A stretch of DNA of 64,000 bases. It comes from Rosa chinensis. Taxonomy: Eukaryota > Streptophyta > Magnoliopsida > Rosales > Rosaceae. Position 1 is the stretch's first letter. Every line of letters starts with the position of its first letter. This document shows, in pieces, positions 10,480 to 21,549 of the stretch. The stretch spans positions 17,123,555 to 17,187,554 of the forward strand of contig NC_037093.1 in the NCBI RefSeq assembly GCF_002994745.2, given 5' to 3'. Below the pieces are notes generated by a model. It was given only the letters and a program-made list of their open reading frames with translations. It was not told where the DNA came from and searched no databases. Made by a program: the position numbers and the translations under genes.

Positions 10480-11792
10480 GGTTTGATATTGACATAAAAA
10501 AGAGGGAAACTGAGTAGTTTGGCACTTCGCACTTTGAATTAATATCGTTGTTGTCAAGCTTGCCTCTAAGATCTGAGGAGGAGATCCTACGATTTCGTGA
10601 AGTTATCTATCGTTGAAGGGCGAAGGCCTCCTGAAGTGAAGACGAGCACCCTCGAGCACGGCAGAGTTTCCATCTTTAAGGTTGGTATTCTGAATCTCGT
10701 CCCTGTTTCATTGGATCTTCTTTGTTTGTCTGTTTTTGGTTTTGCTATTTTGAAGTGGTTTCTGTCTTTCCCTGGTGTATCTAAGGGTCTTGAATTGTGT
10801 TTTGGGGTCGGTTTTAGGTGTTTGATAGAGGGTTGGCATGGGGTTTCTTGCCTTGCTAGATGGTTGAATCTGGGTTTGAGTGTGGATGCGTTTTGTTCTT
10901 GTTTTGGCACTTTCTGGGATTTCTGGGTATGGATGTTCTTGATGTTCTTGGATGAAAATTGACCTAGGGATAGTTTAGATCTTATGTGAACTGACTGGTT
11001 TGGGTTTTAGGCTTTATGATGGCTAGCGCCGTAGAGGTCTCGAGCAGAGAGGATTCCGGGTCTGATGTGTCGTTCAGCTTAGCGGATAGGGTGTTTATTG
11101 ACTCGTTGTGTCCGTCTGGCCATGCAGGAACCTCACTGTCCGAGCTGCTAGATATCGAGCTGCTATAGACAATACCCTGGGAGGTAGCAATGGGTCGTGC
11201 CGGTCGTGCAGAGAGCTCTAGGGAGGGGGAGGAAGCTGCCGTCTGCAATAGGCGCGAAGAGCGGTTAGCGAGCAATAGCACCGCTAGCGGTTCCGCTGGC
11301 GGGGGAGAGTATGGCGGTGGAGAAATAGAGTCCGCTTGGGTTCTAAGTGATGGCACCGCAGTTGATGAGGCGTGAGGACCGATGACTGTGGCTGCCGTCA
11401 ATCTTCTGAAGCGGGTGTTCCTCCTGCCCGGAGTGGTGAAGTTACGTCCGTCAACCGCTAATGAGAAGGCCTCCATTCTGCCAGTGGGGTACGCTGCCGT
11501 GCATGAGGCGATCTTCCGCCAGGGGGTGACATTTCCTCTTCTGCCAAATCTGCAAATCTTAGTTTGCGAGTTTGGTATCGCTTTTGGGCAAGTATGCCCT
11601 AATATGTGGCGGTTGCTCATGGCGCTTAACTCACTATGGCGCTTATCTTGTTGCGAGGGTCCTATCGTGGCGGAGGTGCTACATTTCTACGAGTTGGTAT
11701 ATGTGAAGCGCCAAGACTGCAGCGGGCAGGTGAATTTGAGCAGTCGCCAGGGGGCGCCCAAGCTAATTCAGATTACAACAACTAGTTTTTAA
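10480..11792 (+). pseudogene. Antisense extra gene of the Tat-like element: gypsy-type transposase_28 (PF04195)-like, with a leader intron
   Basis: Reading the strand opposite to the retrotransposon, a leader ends AAG|GTTGGTATTC at 10680/10681. A 330-bp intron closes with GGGTTTTAG at 11010, and the ORF starts at 11016 (MMASAVEVSSREDSGSD). One frame continues from there to 11792, broken by only two stops: TAG at 11166 and TGA at 11373. The distal part (11450-11720) includes EFGIAFGQVCPNMWRLLMAL and VLHFYELVYVK, resembling the PF04195 'gypsy-type transposase' domain common in plant genomes. Extra antisense ORFs with this domain between pol and the 3' LTR are, to my knowledge, a feature of Tat elements. 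The function of the protein is unknown. This copy is inactive and loses its C-terminus near 11.77 kb. Confidence 0.6.
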
Positions 11793-11800
11793 TGAGTCAA

Positions 11801-12056
11801 ACTCACAACTTCTCACTTATAAAGAGAAGACTAATGTCACTAGACTAAATGATATAGGGCAATTGCCAAGTATTGGATTAGATATTCAAACTACTTTTGA
11901 TATGGGATGGAAAGCCATTGCCAAAATAAATGTGGAGAAACCCAAAATTTCAGAATTTGAAATTCAATTTACTTTAGGGGTAAAATTGAAAATTACAAGT
12001 ACTCTGAAAAGGGTGCGAATTTAACTCCTCACAAAATTACTCTCTTGTGCAGTAAC

Positions 12057-12096
<40 letters not shown>

Positions 12097-12124
12097 TATC
12101 TTTATCTTGTAAGCGGCTTAAAAA
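11801..12124. other. AT-rich spacer with an (A)n(TA)n microsatellite
   Basis: No gene is visible. A run of A at 12058-12074 passes into a TA dinucleotide tract to about 12099. The remainder is unassigned. Confidence 0.5.
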
Positions 12125-13246
12125 TGGAGCTTTTATTCATACCTCTAAAATTGATATTTAGACCTGTGACTTTTTCCAAGTAATAGTTGATTAGTTGACT
12201 TTGTCAATTCATGTCAAATTACCAATAAAGACACAAATAAGGAAAAAAATAATCTCTTCTTATCTCTACGAACAGTAATAGTCTTCAACTTGGGAAAAAA
12301 TTTCTCCTCCAATGTAAACCCTAAAATATATATCGTCAAATGTTATTTAACGTTGAAGTCAAAATTTTTTGAATTTGACTTTGTCTTAGTAAAGTGATAG
12401 ACTTCCTTGCTCACATAGCTGACAATTTACAAGATCTATCACTGCACTATAAAAAAAAATATAAAATAAAAGGAGAGAAAATGGGAAATACAAAGACACC
12501 TCAGTTGATGAAGCCCTACTCATTCTGCATGCAATCAAACATGTGAACGAGCGGCGATAAAAAGCAGTACTCCAGCACGTTTATATAACAAAGGCAACAA
12601 CGGACAGTTGTCCACATGCAAGATCTTCCCGCACATCATCAGTGCAGAGCAATTTTATGTGGAACTATTCTATAGATATGATGAAAAATTCGACCATCTG
12701 ATATAAATCTATGAAGAATGCACTAGACTCATGGTTGATTATTGTAATTTCCTCCACTATCCCATACATATCTAAAACAAAAAAACCATGCATGTTCATT
12801 TCAAGCTGCTATGGAAACAAGTAGGAGATAATCAGTTTAGGGACAATGACATCTAAATGCAATGAAAATAATACTTGGAAAACATATTTATATGAGATGA
12901 TGAGGAAACATGGTATTGTTGCCTACGCTAACCAAGAGATGACAATTCACTGAAAAAGTACTAGCACCTCTGTTACTTGTATATGGAGGATGAGCTTCCA
13001 AAAAAAAAAAAATTTGCTGCAATTCCAAATCTTCAAAAACTGAAGAAGATCCAACTACTGATTTTTGAAAGTATGAATAGAATCTAAAAAAGAAAAAATG
13101 TCTTTTATTGATTTTATTGGACAATGGATATTATAGGAAAATTAGAGAGGTGTAGATAGCAAATTGGTTATTTGAAAAAGTAAGTTAGAGGTCTATTAAG
13201 TAGGGAGGTCCAAATACCAAATTTGGAGGTATGAATAAAAGCTCCC
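12125..13246. mobile_element. Inverted-repeat (MITE-like) element, about 1.1 kb
   Basis: The left end reads GGAGCTTTTATTCATACCTC (from 12126). The right end carries its complement, GAGGTATGAATAAAAGCTCC (ending 13245). Similarity continues about 20 bases further inward on both sides (ATTTRGACCT). No transposase is encoded, and an unambiguous target duplication is not visible. The termini resemble in style the element at 31.16 kb, so Mutator-like origin is plausible but unproven. Confidence 0.6.
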
Positions 13247-13300
13247 TAAAATCTTGTGCAGATTTCTAGTTTTTCTACCATAACGAAATAATTAGGATTC

Positions 13301-13549
13301 TGTTTAAGTAAATCTGAAGTGTGTCTGGCCCAAACTCTAGGTTATTTGACCTAGTGGTAATAGAGTTTTAATTAGAGATAATCTCGGAGAATATCTTAGA
13401 GAGAATATCTTAGAGATATTCATTCATTGTATGATTACCTTTCCCTGTACAATTCAGATTCTATGCATTGTATTCCTCTATATAAAGAGGCCCTTATTAT
13501 TAATGAGAATACTCAACAATTTTCTCTCAAATATCGATTCCCTAGAACA
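13301..13549 (+). repeat. 5' LTR of copia element 1
   Basis: It runs TGTTTAAGTAAATCTGAAG ... CCTAGAACA. A TATA-like CTATATAAAGAGGC lies near 13480-13493. The sequence is clearly homologous to 19371-19610, with substitutions and small indels. Confidence 0.8.
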
Positions 13550-13862
13550 CATTATCAGCACGAAGCCCTAACCTGAAACCCTAAATTCGTAGCCTCCAAA
13601 TCCCAAAAACCCCAGTCGCCCACCTTGAAACTCTCAGTTCCAAGAGTCAAGAACCGGCAGCGCCACCACTAGAATCGGGGGGAAAAACACCAAACAGGCC
13701 ATCGGAAGTGATGAAAATCACCCTGCCCGGTTCAAAGGATTCGCAACTACGCTCGGAAATTCCTAATTTCTTGGAAGCGACTACGCTCAAATTTTTTTAT
13801 TGTTTTCGTGGTAACCTTTTTTTTCGCTCTGAAACTAACCATGTTTTCTTGTTGTTTTTTAG

Positions 13863-14973
13863 GATGAGTAACCTAAACAAGTTGAGCTTCGCTCCACTAG
13901 AGACAACAGGTGCAGGATACCACAAGTGGGTCCGTGATGTGCGCCAGCATCTTAAGGTTGATGGAATCCTGAGTACGATCCAAGAGCCACGTCAGGACGT
14001 GCTTACTCCTCAAGAAGCTGCTACTTTTAAAGCAAATAGAGCTACGAGAGAGGCAAATGAAGTTAAAGCCATCATTCACATGACAAGGCACATGAATGAC
14101 GCGCTCCAGAATGAGTACCTCAATGAGGAAGACCTAAGAAAACTATGGGTAGAACTCGAGCAGCGTTTTGGCAAAGTTCGCGACTCCCTGCTTCCAGACT
14201 TAGAAGTGAGATGACATAGCTTCTGCTTCTGTGATTTCAAGTCTGTATTTAACTACAATTCAGAAGCACTTCGTATCTAGTCTTTGATGGAATTCTGTGG
14301 GCAGAAAATCACTGATACAATGTTGATCGAGAAGACTCTCTCTACCTTCCCCGTCTCTGCATTGATGGTAGCCAAGAACTATCAGATTGATGTCAATGCT
14401 GGACGCATCACAAGATTTCATAAGATTATTGGTGCCATGAACGTAGCTGAAAAGCACAACAACATACTTATGAAGAACTATAATTCTAGACCCGTGGGAG
14501 CCAAGCCAATTCCGGAGTCTAATTATAGTCGTGCCCCTAAGGGACGGCGCAAGGAGCGAAACCCTAAGGAAAGGGATGGTTCTAGACGCTCTAGTCCATA
14601 TTCTCTCCCTAAAGAGGAAGGAAACAGCCAAGATAGGCGTGCACGAAACCGTGGAGGTAAACGTGTGAAGAGAGAGAGAGGCCAAGCCTCCGGCTATGGT
14701 GGTGATGCCACCAAAGATAGAAGTTGTCCCTAAAGCGCTCCTAAAGCGTCTCGATCAAGGGAACCTGACCATAATGATGCTTGTCTTAGGTGTGGACTAC
14801 CCAGACATTGGGCAAGGAAGTGTAAGGTATCCCAGAATGTTACAAACGCATACAAGATGTATCGTGAAGCAAGGGAGGCACATTACATTGAACAAGAAGA
14901 TCAAGATGGTGATCTCGATCTAAGGGTGGAAGACTTCAAAGATCAAGACCCAAAAACTGGCGATTTTGATTAA
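13863..14973 (+). pseudogene. Copia gag, broken
   Basis: It starts at 13863 (MSNLNKLSFAPLETTGAGYH) just after a TTTTTTAG that could be a splice acceptor. The first block runs to 14214. The second block (14284-14733) includes TLSTFPVSALMVAKNYQID. A CCHC zinc knuckle with C-x2-C-x4-H-x4-C spacing (CLRCGLPRHWARKC) is at about 14781-14822, in another frame. Gag would form the virus-like particle, but here the frame is interrupted at least twice. Confidence 0.8.
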
Positions 14974-15331
14974 ATCTTTTTATTTTCCAAGAGATGTAAG
15001 CAATTGCCATATTATTTTTGTAGTAAATGCCAATAGTTTAGTTTTTCCTCAAAGTAGGCTCACCCAAAGTAAGTGTGATGTCTAGGAAGGTTTTGAGATA
15101 AGTGGTACTTAAGCGAGCCTTGCTCCACCGACATCTCTCTACTTACCTGGTCACATTTGCTTTGGAGCTACCGAAAGAAGTTAGACGACTACCATTGTTT
15201 TGCATTAGCTAGTTTTTGGATTAGATTCTCTCTAATGAAAGAGACAATGATGTAATTCCGTTGGCTTATTAATAAAAGTTGAGTTCTTTTCTTTATGACT
15301 CCTTTTTTATTACGAGTTTTTTTTTTTAGGA

Positions 15332-18300
15332 ATGGATTCTGGAGAACTGCAATGTCTTGTGGATAGTGAGACTACGCACACCATTCTCCACCATAGCCAA
15401 TTATTCTTGGAGATGTTGCGTACATATTCCTCTGTGACCATGATGGCTGGGCCATCAGGATTAGTTCAAGGACATGGAATGGCCCAATTTCTTTTGCCAA
15501 ATGGCACCTTGATTAATGTCGCAGAAGCTCTCTACGCTCCTAAGGCAAATCGAACCTTATTGAGCTTTAAAGATATCCGAGCCAACGGATTTCATGCCGA
15601 AATGCATACTGAGAACTGAAAAGAGTTCCTTTGCATTACCTCTAATGACTGCGGACGAAACGCATCTTAGAGAACTTTATGTGTTAATCTAGTGGACTTT
15701 ATGTCACTACCATTTGACCTATTGAATCCAATAACATCATAAGAGAAGACCTCTTGGATTTCGATACATTTTGACTTTGGCATGACCGACTAGGACATCC
15801 TGGTCATGACATGATGATCCGTATACTAAAAAATTCACACAGACATCTATTCTTTCGAGCGAAAAGAAGTAAGAATCAAAGATTGATTCCCAGATTTAGT
15901 GTGACCGCCACTGCAACCGCCTCTGGCTCTGCTGCCGTCCACCGCAGGCCTAAGGCCGCCCATGTCCCCCCTGACAATGCAAAAACGGGCGTCACCCATG
16001 GCAATGGCACCATGGGTGCCACTTCCCATGGTTCCAAAGCCATGACGGGTGATGTAGTCACAAATTTTGCTTCTAATAGTGATTCAGACGCTCAGGCCCA
16101 ACTAACATCCTCATTGGTTACTTCTAAGGCCCTTCGCTCATTTTGCAAAGCTTGTTCCTTAGGGAAATTAGGACCGAGACCATCCTACTCAAATGATCTC
16201 AAAATACTCATCCCGTTCTTACAGAGAATCCAAGGGGATATCTGTGGACCAATTCAACCATCATGAGGACCTTTTTAATACTTTATGATATTGGTTGATG
16301 CGTCGATACGCTGGTCACATGTCGCGCTGTTGTCCACTCGAAATGCTGCTTATGCTAAACTCCTAGCCCAGATTATCCGTCTATGGGTTCACTATCCAGA
16401 CCACCCAATTAAGTTGATTCGACTTGATAATGCTGGGGAGTTTACGTTGAAAACGTTCGATGACTATTGCATGTCGCTGGGGCTTAATGTAGAGCATCCA
16501 GTTCTCCATGTTCACACCTAAAATTGTCTCGCGGAAGCAACTATCAAACAACTACAAATGATAGCACGAACATTGGTTATGCGCACCAATCTCTTTATTT
16601 CCACTTGGGGATATGCAATATTGCATGCAGCCACGCTAATTCATCTACGACCCACTGCCACCCAACCTTACTCTACGTTACAGCTAGTGACTGGGTACAA
16701 GCCTGATATCTCGCACTTACGCATTTTTGGGTGTGCCATTTATGTGCCTATTACACCGCCACAACGTACTAAGATGGGTCCACAAAGACGAATGGGCATC
16801 TATATTGGATATGAATCTCCAACTATCGTTTGCTACCTTGAACCCTTGACAGGCGATCTCTTTACAGCTAGATTTGCGGATTGTCATTTTTATGAGACAG
16901 TCTTCCCGTCGTTAGGGGGAGATAAAAACACAGATGTTCAACAGGAACGACAGGAATTGTCGTGGTCTGTCCCCACTATGTCTCATCTCGATCCCTGTAC
17001 CGCACAATCCGAACTTGAAGTGCGAAGAATAATTGAGCTCCAGAATGTGGCAGACACTCTGCCTGATGCGTTTTCTGATGTTGCTAAAGTGACGATATCA
17101 TATATACCTGCTGCAAACGTGCTTGCAAGGATTGACATCCCAAATACTGGACGTAACGCCACTCCCATGACACCAGGAGATGGCGCCACTGCCCAGAATG
17201 GCAGTGATGTGGCGTCTATGGCAGCAGATCCCACGAGGAAGCGCGGTAGACTAATTGATTCGAAGGATACTCGCATTAGAAAGAGACCGATTGAGGCACA
17301 AACAAATCATTTGATCATCGATACTCAAAATCAGTCCCATGAGAATGTTCCAGATTATGGTTATGTCCAAGAGACATCTTTGGGGGACGCCTTAATGTCA
17401 GAACCTATCCCTGAGAATGTAGAGATCTCTGTAAATTACATTAGTATACATGGGACGTGGCAACCAAACTCCATCATCATTGATGATGTATTCGCGTATT
17501 CAGTAGTGCGTGAGATTATTGAGACCGATGACATCGAACCACACTCCGTTGATGAATGTCAACGTAGAGCTGATTGGCCAAAATGGAAAGATGCGATCCA
17601 GGCAGAGCTTGATTCTCTAGCGAAGAGAAAGGTATTCGAGCCAGTTGTGTCAATACCGCCCAACACCAAACCAGATGGTCATAAATGGGTATTCGTTAGA
17701 AAGCGTAATGAGAGAAACGAGATTGTAAGGTACAAAGCTCGCCTGGTGGTGCAAGGCTTTTCATAACGCCCTGGAATCGATTATGAGGAGACCTACTCTT
17801 CTGTGATGGACGTTTTCACGTTCCGCTACCTTGTCAGTTTGGTAGTTTCTGAAAAACTGAACGTAGCTTATGGATGTGGTTACTGCGTATCTATATGGGG
17901 ATCTAGATACAGATATATACATGAAGGTCCCAGATGGACTTCAATTACCCAAATCAAGTGGCTCTAAACCACCGAGTGCGTTTGCAATAAGATTGAAACG
18001 CTCACTATATGGATTGAAGCAATCCGGACGGATGTGTTATAACCGTTTAAGTGACTACTTGATTGGGAAGGGATATGTCAACAATGAACTATGCCCATGT
18101 GTGTTCATAAAAATAACAAGCTCCGGATTTTCAATAGTAGCGGTTTATGTCGATAACATGAACATAATTGGCACCCTTAAAGAGTTGAGGGAAACCGCTG
18201 AACACTTGAAATCTGAGTTTGAGATCAAAGATCTTGGAAAAACACGGTTTTGCCTCAGTTTGAAACTTGAGCACCGTGAAGCTGGTATCCTGATTCATCA

Positions 18301-19165
18301 ATCTGCTTATACCCAAAAGATGCTTAGGCGTTTCAATACTGACAAAGTTAAGCCTTCAAGCACCCCAATGGTCGTCCGTAGTCTTGATCCAAAGAAGGAT
18401 CCATTCCGTCCAAAAGAAGACGACGAAGATGTGCAAGAGGTAGAAGTGTCATACCTGAGTGCAATAGGCGCATTATTGTACTTAGCATAATGCACAAGAC
18501 TGGACATCTCATTTGCCGTGAACTTATTAGCTAGATATAGCTCTGAGCCAACATGACGCCATTGGACTGGTTTTAAAGAAATCTTTCAATACATAAGTGG
18601 TACGATTGATATGGGCTTGTTCTATCCTTACAGAGAAACGATGGATTCAGACCCATCATATGTCAAGAACACCACCAACAGTGGTCTGCGTTCTCTCTCC
18701 CCATCCCAAAATGACATAAGTGTTTTGGAAGGTTTTGCTGATGCTGGGTATCTCTTTGACCCGCACAAAAGTCGTTCCCAAACTAGCTAGTTATGTATTC
18801 ACCATGGGTAAGACCGCGATATCTTGGAGGTCTACTAAACAGACCTTAGTCGCTACTTCTTCGAACCATGCAGAGATTATTGTTCTTCACGAAGCATGGC
18901 TTAGATCCATAGTTACGCATGTTTGAAGTAATTGTGGTTTGGAATCCACCATAGATGAGCCTACTAGCATTTATGAGGATAATGCTGCTTGTATTGAACA
19001 AAGTATTGAACAAATGAAGCAAGGCTACATCAAAGGCGACAACACCAAGCACATATCACCTAAGTTCTTCTACAATCAGCAACAACAGAAGCATGTTGTT
19101 CACTAAGTCATTGCCCAAATCCATGTTCGAGAAACATGTTGCGAGCATTGGCTTGTAGAAGTTAT
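15332..19165 (+). pseudogene. Copia pol (protease, integrase, RT, RNase H), broken
   Basis: The protease is at 15332-15619, with the active-site Asp in LVDSETTHTIL (Glu where Gly is usual). The pre-integrase motif LWHDRLGHPGHDMM is at about 15778-15820. The integrase core spans 16285-16600, with RLDNAGEF and a later NCLAEATIK carrying Asp and Glu. RT lies within 17560-18490, where the catalytic box reads AVYVDNMNIIG, so one of the two aspartates is Asn. RNase H at about 18720-18926 has AISWRSTKQTLVATSSNH. Stops occur at 17764, 18488 and several other places. Confidence 0.85.
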
Positions 19166-19370
19166 CTGAACTACCATGATCGTAGTCATTAGGGGGAGAC
19201 GCAAACATCAGGGGGAGATGTCTACATGTTGATCTCGAAACGTGAAGGGTGTGTTGTGCTCTTTTTCTCCTTCGACTGAGGTAATTTTTGTTCCACTGAG
19301 TTTTGTTACTCGGCAAGGTTTTTGACGAGGCAACGAAAGAAGCACCGCGTTTGGGCGATACAAGGGGGAG

Positions 19371-19610
19371 TGTTTAAGTAAATCCGAAGTGTGTCTGTCC
19401 CAAACTCTAGGTTACTTGACCTAGTAGTAAGAGGGTTTTAATTAGAGATAATCTCGAAAATATCTTTGAGATATTCATTCATTGTATGATTACCTTTCCT
19501 CATACAATTCAGATTCTATGCATTGTATTCCTCTATATAAAGAAACCCCTATTATCAATGAGAATACACAGCAATTTTCTCTCAAATATTGATTCTCTAA
19601 AGTAGAAACA
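19371..19610 (+). repeat. 3' LTR of copia element 1
   Basis: It begins TGTTTAAGTAAATCCGAAG directly after the polypurine tract. The 3' edge is blurred by an insertion relative to the 5' LTR (CTCTAAAGTAGAAACA versus CCCTAGAACA), so the end is uncertain by about 10 bp. No clear target duplication was found. Confidence 0.75.
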
Positions 19611-20029
19611 AATTTATTTGATAAAGTAGAGTTATGCCCAGAATATATTAAGTGCCTAGAAGCTTGACAAGATAAAGAATTCCATATTGGAATTGATTTG
19701 ATGACAATTGATGAAGAACATTGATTCCTTAATCTTCATTTTGATCAATTAAAACATCTCTTCTTCTTCGAGCAAAAAATGCAGTAAAGACCTAGGACCA
19801 CTAGAATCTCCACAACCCAATAGCAATTCCGACTCTAACTCGAGTATCCAATCCCGATGACGACGTTGACGGGGAGGTCGCGGTTGGCGTCGACGATGTT
19901 TTAGATGGAGGCGGAGAGGAGACGGCTGGCCGTTGGAGTAAGAGAAAATAATTTAAATTTTATTTTTAAATTAAAGAAGGGGTAAAGAATGGAAATAGAC
20001 AGATTATATTTTTTAGAAAGTTTTCTCGT
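19611..20029. other. Unassigned spacer; 19950-20005 is an inverted copy of 8660-8710
   Basis: There is no supported gene. AAATTAAAG-AGGGG-TAAAGAATGGAAATAGA at about 19970-20003 matches the complement of 8660-8700, marking either a dispersed repeat or the far terminus of a larger inverted-repeat structure. Confidence 0.4.
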
Positions 20030-20037
20030 ACCATATG

Positions 20038-20630
20038 TAGGGCTGTCAATTCCGACACGACCCGATAACACGACTCGAAACCCGCACGAAATAAAGCGGG
20101 TTGAACCCGCACGATTAAAAAGCGGGTCGGCCGCGGGTCAACCCGTCATGACCCATTTAATAAACTGGCCAACCCGCCAACACGAAGTGAACCCATATAA
20201 CCCGATTATGTTATACTTCTTCTTGAAATTTTGGAAGTTGGGAGTATTTGATCCTACGATTGGACAATTTGAAATATTTTACGTCATCATTATTTGATTT
20301 AATTATTTATGAATTATATATAATTATTTATATTTTTCGTCATGTGGATTTTTTAGTGAATTTAATGAATTTATGAATTTTTTTTTTAGTTTATGGGTCG
20401 CAATGTATCCTTAAATGAGTCATTTGATCTAACATGACACGACCTATTTATTAAATGGGTTAAGCGGGTTGGAAATGGGTAACCCGTTTAGTAAATAGGT
20501 TGGGTTTGGGTTTAAATTTTCGACACGATTATTAAATGGGTTGGGTTTGGGTTTGGGTTTGTCTCTTGTGACACGACAAATACATTGACCCGACACTAAC
20601 CCAACCCGACACGACCCATTGACAGCCCTA
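20038..20630. mobile_element. hAT-type MITE with 8-bp target duplication
   Basis: It has perfect 13-bp terminal inverted repeats: TAGGGCTGTCAAT at 20038 and ATTGACAGCCCTA ending at 20630. The flanking 8-mers are ACCATATG (20030-20037) and ATCATATG (20631-20638), one mismatch apart, the target-duplication length of hAT transposons. The interior is filled with CCCGACACGACCC-type and GGGTTTGGGTT-type words and has no transposase, so it is non-autonomous. Confidence 0.88.
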
Positions 20631-20638
20631 ATCATATG

Positions 20639-21034
20639 GTGGTGTGGCTGCCTACAACTCCCTAAGAAATAATTGTCAAACTTGCAGCGGCTAGATGAAG
20701 GATGGTTGAATTTATCACTAAATAAAGACTTAAGAAATAACTTCTTCGAAAAAGAATCAAGAAGTAAATAATTATCAACTTTTGTCGATTTGTAGCAAAT
20801 GGCCGACACATCAGAAACTCTTTAATATAATCACACTTAAAAATTGGCATAATTGTAGGCCCAATATCTTCGGCCGCCTATTCGCCTAATGGCTAATTAG
20901 GAACGTGTTCCGCTACACCCGTACGAATTTCTTGGACACGCACTAAGAAGGTAGTGGAGATTATTTCCACAACCAATGATCAGATGCCGTGCACAAAAAG
21001 CCAACGCTCCCAGCAATTAGTTTAGACGACGCAA
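20639..21034. other. 5' flank of HDR
   Basis: No coding sequence was recognised. This is the presumptive upstream region of the HDR gene, lying between the hAT MITE and the TATA-like box. Confidence 0.4.
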
Positions 21035-21044
21035 ATATATAAAA
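21035..21044 (+). promoter_or_regulatory. TATA-like box of HDR
   Basis: ATATATAAAA lies 79 bp upstream of the likely start codon at 21123, a normal TATA-to-ATG distance for a plant gene with a short leader. The pyrimidine-rich TCTGTCTCCCTCTCTTG that follows could be at the transcript start. Confidence 0.5.
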
Positions 21045-21549
21045 CCACGAAATTGACCATGTCAAGCATCAGTTGCTCTGTCTCCCTCTCTTGATCTCGA
21101 CGCTTCTTGGCTATCAGTCAGAATGGCTTGCGCCTCTCCAACGGCACTCAGTCTCCCCCTCTGCCGTCTCCCATCACCCGCACCAATCTCTTCTTGCCCC
21201 GGCTCCCACCCGGAAACAGTTCATCTCTTCGTCGCTAGAGTTCACCCTTCGTCCGGTGCTCCGGAGACTCTGACATATTTGACGCCAAGGTGTTCCGTAA
21301 GAACCTGAGCAGAAGCAAGAACTACAATCGCAGAGGGTTCGGGCACCAGGAAGAGACCCTCCAGCTAATGAACCACCAGTACACCAGTAAGCTATGACAC
21401 CATTTCTTCCAGACTCTCCTATATAGATGCCGGGATCGCTTATCTTGCCCGCGACCCGAATTCCGGATCGGACGAACCCCATTGCGGTACGTCCGCAACC
21501 CCGATCACCGTGTTTAGTGATCCCATACCCAGAATCAGTCTTCCACAAG

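Larger units (their letters stand above)
9040..11800 (-). mobile_element. Second Tat-like gypsy element, 3' part only (3' LTR plus 3' internal region)
   Basis: On the minus strand a purine-rich GATTGGGGACTTGGGGGACT (9550-9569) is followed at once by TGTACTTAC, an LTR-type TG start. The LTR then runs left to about 9040. To the right lies the element's 3' internal region, which carries a gene on the opposite strand with a transposase_28-like domain, an arrangement reported for some Tat elements. No gag or pol is present, so the copy is truncated near 11.8 kb. The LTR shares wording with the first element near 6.95 kb but is clearly a different family member. Confidence 0.6.
13301..19610 (+). 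mobile_element. Ty1/copia LTR retrotransposon, full length but degenerate
   Basis: Two LTRs starting TGTTTAAGTAAATC (13301 and 19371) flank gag, protease, integrase, RT and RNase H in copia order on the plus strand. After the 5' LTR, TTATCAGCACG (13552-13562) fits the half-tRNA primer site of several plant copia lineages. The polypurine tract ACAAGGGGGAG (19360-19370) directly precedes the 3' LTR. Stops and frameshifts are scattered through all domains and the LTRs differ at many positions, so it is an old insertion. The 33.5-38.8 kb minus-strand element is a close relative. Confidence 0.9.

Noticed and set aside
10587..10962. Opposing 107- and 121-codon frames
   Set aside because: Mostly inside the inferred 330-bp intron of the antisense transposase_28 gene; no similarity on either strand.
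21174..21548. Minus-strand 124-codon frame over HDR exon 1
   Set aside because: Antisense to conserved HDR coding sequence, no similarity, crosses the exon 1 donor.
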